Source of the DNA: Microbacterium terrisoli
GTDB taxonomy: Bacteria; Actinomycetota; Actinomycetes; Actinomycetales; Microbacteriaceae
Assembly: GCF_030866805.1 (NCBI RefSeq)
Contig: NZ_CP133019.1
Location: 186,001 to 250,000, forward strand
DNA length: 64,000 bases
Direction of reading: 5' to 3'
Below are positions 28,753-37,092 of this stretch, one piece after another; position 1 is the first letter of the stretch; every line of letters starts with the position of its first letter. Under the pieces are notes generated by a model that was not told the DNA's origin, searched no databases, and saw nothing but the letters and a program-made list of their open reading frames with translations. Both the position numbers and the translations under genes were made by a program.

Positions 28753-31700
28753 ATGAGTCTGTGTGCACGGCGGCGCGCACGGCGGCGCGCTCGCCCGCGT
28801 GTGATCGCATCGGCAGCAGCCATCACGGTGGCAGCCGTCGTCATCACGACGCTGGCGGTCGTCTACAAGGGCAACGCGACCACCGAACTGGATCTGAACG
28901 ACGGTAGCGTGTGGGTGACCAAGCAGTCGGCGCTGATGGTGGGCCACTTCAATGATCAGTCTCGGGTGCTGGACGGCGGGCTTAGCACCGCCACCGGCCA
29001 GTACGACATCCTGCAGTCCGGCCAGACCGTGCTCGTGCACGACGAGACCGGCCACACGCTGGCCACGGTCGACCCTGCCACCGTCGCACTGAGCGGTTCG
29101 GCCAAGATCGCCGCGGGCTCGCAGGTCGTGCTGGGCGACAAGACCGTCGCCGTGCTGGGCACGACCAAAGGATCTCTGTGGGTCGTGCCCGCCGGCGGTG
29201 TCGACGCGTTCGCACCGGCGCGCACAAAGCCGCTGGCCACGCTCGGACCGGGAGCGGCCGTCACGGTGGGCACCGACGGCACCGTCTATGCCGTCTCGCC
29301 GAAGAAGCGCACGCTGACCACCGTCCCGGTCGACGCGCAGGGCCAGGCGACCACGCCCGAGACGGCGAAGCTGCCGGACCTCGGCAAGAACGCGCAGGTC
29401 TCGATCACCGTCGTCGGCACGACACCGGTCGTGCTGGATGCCGCGACCGGTGCCGTGCTGTCGGGTGCAGGGCTGCGCGCCAAGGTCACGGGAACCGGCG
29501 CGGTGCTGCAGCAGCCGTCGGCGGACGATGCCGCGGTGACGATCGCGACGGACGCGGCGCTCGTGCGGGTGCCGTTGGACGGGTCGGCCATCACATCGCA
29601 GAACGCCGACGGTACGGGAGTGCCGGCGGCTCCGGTGCGGCTGAACGGCTGTTCGTACGCGGCGTGGGCCGGCTCGGGCCGCTTCCTGCGCGACTGCGAC
29701 GGCACCACCCACGACCGTGCCGCGCAGATCCCCGGTCTGCCGGCCGGCGCGCACCTGCAGTTCCGGCAGAACCGCGACGTCGTCGTGCTCAACGACATCA
29801 TCGGCGGCAACACGTGGCTGGCCAGCGATGCGCTGCAGCAGGTGGACAACTGGGATGATCTGACCCCGCCCAAGGGACAGACCGAAGACAATGACGAGCA
29901 GGTGACCGAAGACACGGTGCAGTCCACTCTGCCCAAGCGGTCGAAGCAGAACACGCCCCCGATCGCCAATCCCGACGACTACGGCGTGCGTCCGGGACGC
30001 ACCACGATCCTGCCCGTGCTCGAGAACGACACCGACGCCGACGGCGACGTGCTGACGGTCACGGTGCCCGGCGGGGATCCCCGGGTGGGCACGCTGCAGA
30101 CGATCAACAACGGGTCGGGTCTGCAGCTGGCGGTGCCCGCCGAGGCGACCGGCACCGGCAGCTTCACGTACAAGGTCGACGACGGTCGCAAGGGAACGGC
30201 GACGGCCAAGGTCTCACTGACCGTGCACCCGTGGAGCACGAACGCGGCGCCCGCGCAGAAGCGCACCACATCGCTGACGATGGAAGCCGGCGGCGTGCTC
30301 ACCTACAACGTGCTGCCCGACTGGCGTGACCCCGACGGCGACAATCTGTATCTGAAGAGTGCCCAGGCCGCGCCCGGCGACGAAGTGCAGGTCACGAACG
30401 ACGGGCGCATCACGTACCATGCGCTCTCGTCCACGCTCGGTCGCAAAGACGTGAAGATCTATGTCTCGGACGGTCAGAAGGTCTCCACCGGCACACTGCG
30501 GCTGGACGTGCGCCCGCGCGGATCGACCGACCCGGTCGCCACCGCCGACCACGTCATCGCCCGTGTCGGTCAGAGCACCACCGTCTCGCCGTTGGTCAAC
30601 GATTACGCCGCGGGATCGCAGGAGCTGCGCCTGACGCGTGTCGGCGAGGTCGCCGGTGCCAAGATCGTCCCGGACTTCCAGAACAAGACGTTCTCGTTCC
30701 GTGCCGACGACACGGGGACGTATTATGTCCCGTATCTGATCGCCGCCGGCAGCGCGACCGCCGACGGCATCGTGCGCGTCGACGTCGAACCGGCCGCGGA
30801 CAGCGATCAGCCGCCCGTGGCGGTTCAGGATGTCGCGACCCTGCCGGTCGGCGGCGACACGCTCGTGAACGTGCTGGCCAACGATTCGGACCCCGCCGGC
30901 GGCATCCTCGTGGTGCAGTCCGTCGACGTCCCCGCAGACGCCGGCGTCTCCGTCGCGGTGCAGGGGCACGAGACGCTGCGGGTCACCGACCAGGGATCGT
31001 TGGCCGACCAGATCACGATCGGCTACACGATCTCCAGCGGCACCCGCAGCGCGACCGGCCAGGTGGTCGTCATCCCGGTGCCGGCGGCATCCACCATCCG
31101 TCCGCCGTCGGCGCAGGACGACACCGCGATCGTGCGGGCCGGTGACGTCGTGACGATCCCGGTGCTCGACAACGACAGCGACCCCAACGGCACGAAGCTG
31201 CACGTCGCGCCCGATCTCGTGCCGCCGCTGGTGGATGCGAAGGACGGCCATGCGTTCGTCTCGCAGAATACTGTGCGGTTCACCGCATCCGACAAGCCCG
31301 GCACGGCGTACGTGACGTACGAAGCGGTCAACGCGAGCGGGCAGAAGGATGCCGGCTACGTGACCATCCAGGTGACCCCGCTCAGTGCCAAGTCGAACCA
31401 GGCGCCGCTGCCGCGCGACCTGACCGGGCGGGTGCTGGTCGGAACGACGACCCGCATCCACGTCCCGCTGGACGGCATCGACCCCGACGGCGACTCGGTA
31501 CAGCTGGTCGGACTTGCCTCGGCGCCGCAGAAGGGCCGCGTCGAGGTCGGTCCGGACTACCTGGACTACCAGGCCATCGGGTCGACCACCGGCGAGGACT
31601 CCTTCACATATCGGGTCCGAGACCGGCTCGGCAAACAGGCCACGGCCACCGTCCACGTGGGCATCGCTCCGGCCTCGACGACGAACCAGTCGCCGTATGC

Positions 31701-34700
31701 CGTGAAAGACACCGTGATCATGCGGCCCGGGCGCCAGGTGGCAGTTCCCGTCCTCGCGAACGACTCCGATCCCGACGGCGATCAGTTCGGACTGGTGCCC
31801 GACGGGCTGACCGTGCCCGACGCGCCGGGCCTCTCGGCCGAGGTGCGGGGCGATCGCGTCGTGGTCACGGCGCCGAACGCCGAGACCCAGACATCCCTGC
31901 AGTACACGATCCGCGACGCGCGTGGGGCCACGGCCACCGGCGTGCTGCAGATCTCGGTCGACAAGGACGTGCCGCTGATGGCACCGATCGCCCGTGACGA
32001 CCTCGTGCAGGCCGACCAGATCAAGGACGGCTCCGCCACCCTCGACCTGCTGGCCAACGACGAAGATCCCGACGGCACGACCGACGCGCTGACGGTTGCC
32101 GTCTCCGACGATGCCGTGACCCGGCAGTCCGACGGCACGTTCCGGGTCCCGGTGACCGACGCCGAACAGCTGATCATGTACACGGTCACCGACCAGGACG
32201 GCCTGAAGGCATCCGCGTTCATCCACGTGCCGTCGCTGGCCACGCTGCCTCCCGCTCTCATCTCCACGAAGGCCGTCACCGTCAAGAGCGGCCAGAAGAT
32301 CGAGCTGCCGCTGCGCGACTACGTCCGGGTCTCGCGCGGCAACGGTGCCGTGATCACTGAGGCAGGCAACGTCTCGGCGCTGCACGGCAACGGTGACGAC
32401 CTCGTCAAGGACGGGTCGACGCTGGTCTACACGTCGGCCGAGCGCTACTTCGGCCCCGACGCGATCACGTTCGAGGTCACCGACGGCACCGGCCCCGATG
32501 ACCCGCGCGGCAACAAGGCGACGCTCGTGCTGCCGATCACGGTGACCCCGCCCGACAACGAGCCGCCGACGTTCACGAACGGCCAGGTGAAGGTCGCCCC
32601 CGGCGAGGACGCCTCGTCCCTCGACCTGCGTGCGCTGACCACCGACCCCGACCCCGGCGACCTCGACGCGATCACCTATCGCGTCTCGGGCGGCCGGGCA
32701 GGGCTCACCGCTCGCGTGGACGGTCACACGCTCGATGTCAGCGCCGACGCCTCTACTCCGAAGGGCACTGTCGGTCACTTCTCGATCGAGATCAGCGACG
32801 GCCACAACCCGGCGGTCACCGGGACGGTCGACGCGGAGGTGACCGCCTCGACCCGGCCGCTGGCCGTGGCCACCGACGACGTGATCGACCAGGCCGACCA
32901 GGGCAAGACCGTGCGGGTGGACGTGCTGACCAACGATGTGAACCCGTTCGCCAAGGACGGCAAGCCGTTGAAGATCGTCGCGGCAGCCGCCGAGGCCGGT
33001 GACGCCACGGTCGAGATCGCCGGCGACCACCTGCAGATCACACCGGCCGCATCGTTCGTCGGGCGTGCGGTGATCCGCTACCGCATCCAGGACGCCACCG
33101 GCGACCGCGACCGCGAGGTCGAGGGCCACGTCCTGATGACGGTGCAGGGAGTGCCCGCCGCCCCCGGCACACCGACGGTCTCCAGCGTGCAGGACCGCAC
33201 TGTCGTGCTCAGCTGGTCGCCGCCCGTCGACAACGGCGCCGCGATCACGCAGTACACGGTCTCCGCCGTCGGCGGCGGCTACACGAAGGTCTGTCAGGCG
33301 ACCACGTGCACGCTTGACGGGCTGACCAACAACGTCGAATACAACTTCCGCGTGGTGGCCACCAACCGGGTGGGCGACTCGCCGGCCTCGCCGGCCTCGG
33401 CGCAGGCGCGCCCCGATGCGCGTCCCGACACACCGCAGGCCCCGACGCTGGCCTTCGGCGACCGCAGCCTCAAGGTCGCCTGGACGACGCCGCCGACCCC
33501 CGGTTCACCGGTGCAATCCTTCAACCTCGAGATCTCGCCGGCACCGCCGTCGGGCATCGCCGCGAAGTCGAAGGTGACCGGCAACCAGCTCACCTGGACC
33601 GGCCTGGAGAACGGCGTGGCCTACCAGGTGCGCGTGCAGGCCGTGAACCTCGCGCCCGAGCCGTCGAGCTGGAGCACGTGGTCTGCCACCGAGATCCCCG
33701 CCCGCGCTCCCGGCGCACCCGGGCAGCCGACCACGTCGATGCTGGCCCCGGTCGGCTCTCAGGCGCAGATGAAGGTGTCGTGGGCCGCGGCCGCCGACAA
33801 CGGCGACGCCGTGTCGGGGTACGAGCTCAGCGTCATGCGCGGGTCCTCGACGCTGCGCACGATCCCCGTCGCCGGCGACACGACCTCGCAGGCGGTGGTG
33901 GTGGATGCTTCGACCACCGACTACACCTACAAGGTCCGTGCGCAGAACAAGGCGGGCTGGAGTGCGTACAGCCAGGTGTCCGCGCCGCGCCGCGGCGTGG
34001 TCGCCCCCGGCGCCCCCGGGACTCCGACGGCCGCGCCGGGCGACCGGCAGATCGCGGTGACCTATGCGGCAGCGGCCGGCAACGGGGCGCAGAGCTCGGA
34101 GATCCGCTACCAGTACAGCGTGAACAGCGGTGCGTGGCAGGGCGACTGGTCGGGAACGTCGAACACCATCACGGGTCTGTCCAACGGCACGACCTACAAG
34201 GTGCGGGTGCGTGCGGTCTCCACCGTGGACGGCGCGACCTACACCGGGCCCGCGTCTGCATCGTCGGCGGGCGTCGTGCCGTTCGGCGTGCCGGGCACGC
34301 CGGGCGCCTCGGCCAGCGTGAGCGGCACGAACATCACGTTCAGCTGGAGTGCGCCCTCGAACAACGGCGCCGCCATCGACCAGACGCGCGTGCGCTTCGA
34401 CGGCGGTTCGTGGCAGAGCGAGGCGAACAGCGGCTCGAAGACCAAGTCCTACGCCTATTCGACGACCCACAAGATCGAGGTGCAGGCGCACAACAAGGCC
34501 GGATGGGGGTCGATCGGCACGGCCCAGGCGACCACGGCAGCCGCGCCCAAACCGAAGGCGACCGCGGACACGGTTCCGGGCACGAGCGTGAGCAACTCGA
34601 ACTGCTCCACGTCCACATGCGCCTACGTGGCCGTCAAGACGGCGAACTTCCCCGCCGGCAGCTACACGGTCAAGGTGCACACCAGTGTGGGCGATGAGCG

Positions 34701-34830
34701 CACGTACTACAACTTCGGCCTGCCGGCCAACGGCACCACGAACACATCGTTCTACTTCGGCTACCCGGGCGAGACGGTCCAGATCGAGATCGTCGGGTGG
34801 GGGTACGCCACCCCCGTGAGCTGGTACTGA
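28753..34830 (+). CDS. giant membrane-anchored surface protein with tandem-95/cadherin-like and FN3 repeats (copy 2)
   Basis: This 2,025-residue paralogue of the preceding gene has the same plan: basic N-terminus, one transmembrane helix (about 17-39), beta-rich head, about 11 VLxNDxDxDGD repeats, five FN3 domains and a small Cys-bearing tip. Identity is high through the body, for example DLNDGSVWVTKQSALMVGHF and FTNGQ...VAPGE. The last 90 residues differ strongly except for the final GWGYATPVSWY, which parallels GWGNSDPVSW in copy 1. The start has GAAGGG upstream and an ACTCGTATG-like context like the first copy. The MoxR gene begins 37 nt after its stop. The pair looks like a tandem duplication with a diversified ligand-facing end. 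Confidence 0.88.
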   Translation: MSLCARRRARRRARPRVIASAAAITVAAVVITTLAVVYKGNATTELDLNDGSVWVTKQSALMVGHFNDQSRVLDGGLSTATGQYDILQSGQTVLVHDETGHTLATVDPATVALSGSAKIAAGSQVVLGDKTVAVLGTTKGSLWVVPAGGVDAFAPARTKPLATLGPGAAVTVGTDGTVYAVSPKKRTLTTVPVDAQGQATTPETAKLPDLGKNAQVSITVVGTTPVVLDAATGAVLSGAGLRAKVTGTGAVLQQPSADDAAVTIATDAALVRVPLDGSAITSQNADGTGVPAAPVRLNGCSYAAWAGSGRFLRDCDGTTHDRAAQIPGLPAGAHLQFRQNRDVVVLNDIIGGNTWLASDALQQVDNWDDLTPPKGQTEDNDEQVTEDTVQSTLPKRSKQNTPPIANPDDYGVRPGRTTILPVLENDTDADGDVLTVTVPGGDPRVGTLQTINNGSGLQLAVPAEATGTGSFTYKVDDGRKGTATAKVSLTVHPWSTNAAPAQKRTTSLTMEAGGVLTYNVLPDWRDPDGDNLYLKSAQAAPGDEVQVTNDGRITYHALSSTLGRKDVKIYVSDGQKVSTGTLRLDVRPRGSTDPVATADHVIARVGQSTTVSPLVNDYAAGSQELRLTRVGEVAGAKIVPDFQNKTFSFRADDTGTYYVPYLIAAGSATADGIVRVDVEPAADSDQPPVAVQDVATLPVGGDTLVNVLANDSDPAGGILVVQSVDVPADAGVSVAVQGHETLRVTDQGSLADQITIGYTISSGTRSATGQVVVIPVPAASTIRPPSAQDDTAIVRAGDVVTIPVLDNDSDPNGTKLHVAPDLVPPLVDAKDGHAFVSQNTVRFTASDKPGTAYVTYEAVNASGQKDAGYVTIQVTPLSAKSNQAPLPRDLTGRVLVGTTTRIHVPLDGIDPDGDSVQLVGLASAPQKGRVEVGPDYLDYQAIGSTTGEDSFTYRVRDRLGKQATATVHVGIAPASTTNQSPYAVKDTVIMRPGRQVAVPVLANDSDPDGDQFGLVPDGLTVPDAPGLSAEVRGDRVVVTAPNAETQTSLQYTIRDARGATATGVLQISVDKDVPLMAPIARDDLVQADQIKDGSATLDLLANDEDPDGTTDALTVAVSDDAVTRQSDGTFRVPVTDAEQLIMYTVTDQDGLKASAFIHVPSLATLPPALISTKAVTVKSGQKIELPLRDYVRVSRGNGAVITEAGNVSALHGNGDDLVKDGSTLVYTSAERYFGPDAITFEVTDGTGPDDPRGNKATLVLPITVTPPDNEPPTFTNGQVKVAPGEDASSLDLRALTTDPDPGDLDAITYRVSGGRAGLTARVDGHTLDVSADASTPKGTVGHFSIEISDGHNPAVTGTVDAEVTASTRPLAVATDDVIDQADQGKTVRVDVLTNDVNPFAKDGKPLKIVAAAAEAGDATVEIAGDHLQITPAASFVGRAVIRYRIQDATGDRDREVEGHVLMTVQGVPAAPGTPTVSSVQDRTVVLSWSPPVDNGAAITQYTVSAVGGGYTKVCQATTCTLDGLTNNVEYNFRVVATNRVGDSPASPASAQARPDARPDTPQAPTLAFGDRSLKVAWTTPPTPGSPVQSFNLEISPAPPSGIAAKSKVTGNQLTWTGLENGVAYQVRVQAVNLAPEPSSWSTWSATEIPARAPGAPGQPTTSMLAPVGSQAQMKVSWAAAADNGDAVSGYELSVMRGSSTLRTIPVAGDTTSQAVVVDASTTDYTYKVRAQNKAGWSAYSQVSAPRRGVVAPGAPGTPTAAPGDRQIAVTYAAAAGNGAQSSEIRYQYSVNSGAWQGDWSGTSNTITGLSNGTTYKVRVRAVSTVDGATYTGPASASSAGVVPFGVPGTPGASASVSGTNITFSWSAPSNNGAAIDQTRVRFDGGSWQSEANSGSKTKSYAYSTTHKIEVQAHNKAGWGSIGTAQATTAAAPKPKATADTVPGTSVSNSNCSTSTCAYVAVKTANFPAGSYTVKVHTSVGDERTYYNFGLPANGTTNTSFYFGYPGETVQIEIVGWGYATPVSWY

Positions 34831-34867
34831 GCGAGAACGTGGCATCACGACAAGGAGCAACACGCAC

Positions 34868-35839
34868 ATGACAATGACACCGGAACAGGCAGCCTGGTTC
34901 CAGGGCACGTTCACGCGGCTGGTCGACAACGTCGATCGGGCGCTGATGGGCAAGCGCGAAGTGATCGCGCTCGTGCTCTCCTCGATGCTCGCCGAGGGTC
35001 ACGTCCTGCTCGAAGACGCGCCGGGCACCGGCAAGACGAGCCTGGCCAAGGCACTGGCGGCCACGGTGCAGGGCACCTCCAGCCGCATCCAGTTCACGCC
35101 CGACCTGCTGCCGTCGGACGTGACCGGTGTGACCATCTACGACCAGAACACACGCACGTTCGAGTTCCACCGCGGCCCGGTGTTCGCCTCGATCGTGCTG
35201 GCCGACGAGATCAACCGGGCCTCGCCCAAGACGCAGTCCGCGCTGCTGGAGGTCATGGAGGAATCACGCATCACGATCGATGGCCAACCGCACGAGGTGG
35301 GCCGCCCGTTCCTGGTGATCGCGACGCAGAACCCCATCGAGCAGGCGGGGACCTACAAGCTGCCCGAAGCACAGCTCGACCGCTTCCTGATCAAGACCTC
35401 GATCGGCTACCCCGACCTGGCGGTGGCCGAGCGGATCCTGGCCGGCGCCGCCGACCGCAACCCGTCCGCGAGCCTGTCGGCGATCATCACGACCGGCGCC
35501 GTGGCCGACATGGCCGACCTCGCCGCCACAGTGCACGTCGAGCAGGCCGTGCTGCGCTACGCCGCGGAACTCTCGCAGGCCACGCGTGCCGATGCCGGCG
35601 CACGCCTGGGCGTCTCGGTGCGCGGGTCGCTCGCGATGGTCCGCATCGCCAAGGTGTGGGCTGCCGCGCAGGGGCGCCACTACGTCGTCCCCGACGACAT
35701 CAAGGCCCTCGCAGGCCCCGTGTGGACGCACCGCATCGTGCTCGACCCTGAGGCCGAGTTCTCGGGCACCACGGCCGAGACCGTGGTCGCGCGCGCGCTG
35801 GACGCCGTCGCCGCCCCGCAATCGAGGTCCGCGGCCTGA
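34868..35839 (+). CDS. MoxR-family AAA+ ATPase
   Basis: The 323-residue ATPase has Walker A (EDAPGTGKTS, about 49-58), Walker B (LADEINRAS, about 111-119), sensor-1 (IATQNPIEQ) and the MoxR signature LPEAQLDRFL. MoxR proteins act as chaperone-like remodellers that mature or assemble neighbouring envelope proteins, usually together with DUF58/VWA-type partners, as here. A good AAGGAG precedes the ATG. The gene overlaps DUF58 by one base (TGATG). In this cluster its substrates are probably DUF58, the transglutaminase-like protein or the giant surface proteins. That assignment is inferred from gene order. Confidence 0.95.
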   Translation: MTMTPEQAAWFQGTFTRLVDNVDRALMGKREVIALVLSSMLAEGHVLLEDAPGTGKTSLAKALAATVQGTSSRIQFTPDLLPSDVTGVTIYDQNTRTFEFHRGPVFASIVLADEINRASPKTQSALLEVMEESRITIDGQPHEVGRPFLVIATQNPIEQAGTYKLPEAQLDRFLIKTSIGYPDLAVAERILAGAADRNPSASLSAIITTGAVADMADLAATVHVEQAVLRYAAELSQATRADAGARLGVSVRGSLAMVRIAKVWAAAQGRHYVVPDDIKALAGPVWTHRIVLDPEAEFSGTTAETVVARALDAVAAPQSRSAA

Positions 35840-37092
35840 TGGCGTCGCAGACCCTGAGCGCAGCCGTTGCGGACGATCCGTCGCCGTGGCGGGTGTCAGC
35901 CGTGCGCGCCATGGCGGCTGCGCGCGAAGGGGTGCGTCAGGCGATCCGCGTGATCCGCCCGACCGCGCGGGTGCTCATCGTCGTGACGGTCGCGCTCTGG
36001 GTGCTCGGCGGTGTGCTCGGCTGGCGGGAGCTGACGATCGCCGCGGTGGTGCTCACCGTGATCATCGCCGCGTGTGCGCTGCTTCTGATCGGCCGCACCG
36101 CGTATGACGTGCGGCTGGACCTGACCCGCGACCGTGTCGTGGTCGGCGAGCGCGCGGTCGGTGCGCTGATGCTCACCAACGCGAGCAGCCGCAGCATCCT
36201 GCCCTCTCGTGTGGTCCTGCCCGTCGGGGCCGGCCGTGGTGTGTTCGCCGTGGAACGTCTCGCACCCGGCGCGAGCGTGGAGGAGCTGTTCGCCATTCCC
36301 ACGAGCCGCCGCGGAGTGCTGCCGGTGGGTCCGGTCAGCGTCGTGCGTGGCGACCCGCTCGGGCTGTTCGAGCGCGTGCATCGCCGCGACGAGCCCGTCG
36401 ACCTGTTCGTCCACCCGCGCACCGTCATGTTCCAAGGGCAGACTCTGGGGTTCATGCGCGACCTGGAGGGACTGCCGACCACCGATCTCTCACCCGACGA
36501 CGTCTCGTTCCACGCCCTGCGTGAATACCAGCCGGGCGACGATCTGCGGCACGTGCACTGGCGTTCGACCGCGCGCACCGGCCAGCTCATGGTGCGCCAG
36601 TACGAAGAGACGCGGCGTTCGCACTTCGTGATCGGTCTGTCCACGCTCGGATCCGACTACGGCACTGCCGATGAGTTCGAACTGGCGATCTCGATCGCCG
36701 GGTCCGTGGGTCTTCGGGCCCTGCGCGACTCGCGCCAGGTCGATGTGCACGTGCAGGGACGCGATCTGCCGGCCGGCACCGGAAGGCGGCTGCTGGACTC
36801 GCTCGCCGCCCTCGACCAGTCCCGTGCGCGCAAGGGGCGGCTCGAGGAGCTCGCCGGCGCGGTCGCGGCCGGCGTTCCGCAGGCGGCTGTGGTCGTGCTG
36901 GTGTGTGGATCGACGGTGGATGCCACGCGCCTGCGCGTCGCATGCTCGCGCCTGCCGTACGGTGCCCGCGTGATGGCCGTACGTGCCCAGCTCGGCGCCG
37001 TCCCCTCGCTGCGGCGCATCGCCGAGGCATCGGTGGTCACCGTCGGCGAGCTCGCGCAGCTGCCGGCCGCTCTGGGGAAGGTGCTCTCGTGA
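35839..37092 (+). CDS. DUF58 domain-containing membrane protein
   Basis: The 417-residue protein has two hydrophobic segments at about 48-90 (VLIVVTVALWVLGGVLGW and AAVVLTVIIAACALLLIG) and a beta-rich region. The defining DUF58 motif follows, EYQPGDDLRHVHWRSTARTG near 230-250, then a VWA-like fold in which the MIDAS residues are not obvious. DUF58 proteins almost always follow moxR and are thought to be its partners. It is coupled to the genes on both sides (1-base overlap with moxR and GTGA overlap with the next start), so stoichiometric production is likely. Confidence 0.93.
   Translation: MASQTLSAAVADDPSPWRVSAVRAMAAAREGVRQAIRVIRPTARVLIVVTVALWVLGGVLGWRELTIAAVVLTVIIAACALLLIGRTAYDVRLDLTRDRVVVGERAVGALMLTNASSRSILPSRVVLPVGAGRGVFAVERLAPGASVEELFAIPTSRRGVLPVGPVSVVRGDPLGLFERVHRRDEPVDLFVHPRTVMFQGQTLGFMRDLEGLPTTDLSPDDVSFHALREYQPGDDLRHVHWRSTARTGQLMVRQYEETRRSHFVIGLSTLGSDYGTADEFELAISIAGSVGLRALRDSRQVDVHVQGRDLPAGTGRRLLDSLAALDQSRARKGRLEELAGAVAAGVPQAAVVVLVCGSTVDATRLRVACSRLPYGARVMAVRAQLGAVPSLRRIAEASVVTVGELAQLPAALGKVLS

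Noticed and set aside
30214..33129. Very long open frame (about 970 codons) on the minus strand inside the second giant gene, and similar ones in the first giant gene and elsewhere
   Set aside because: The sequences are His/Arg/Gly-rich and low in normal amino-acid balance, mirror the GC-rich third positions of the plus-strand gene and match no family. They are shadows.
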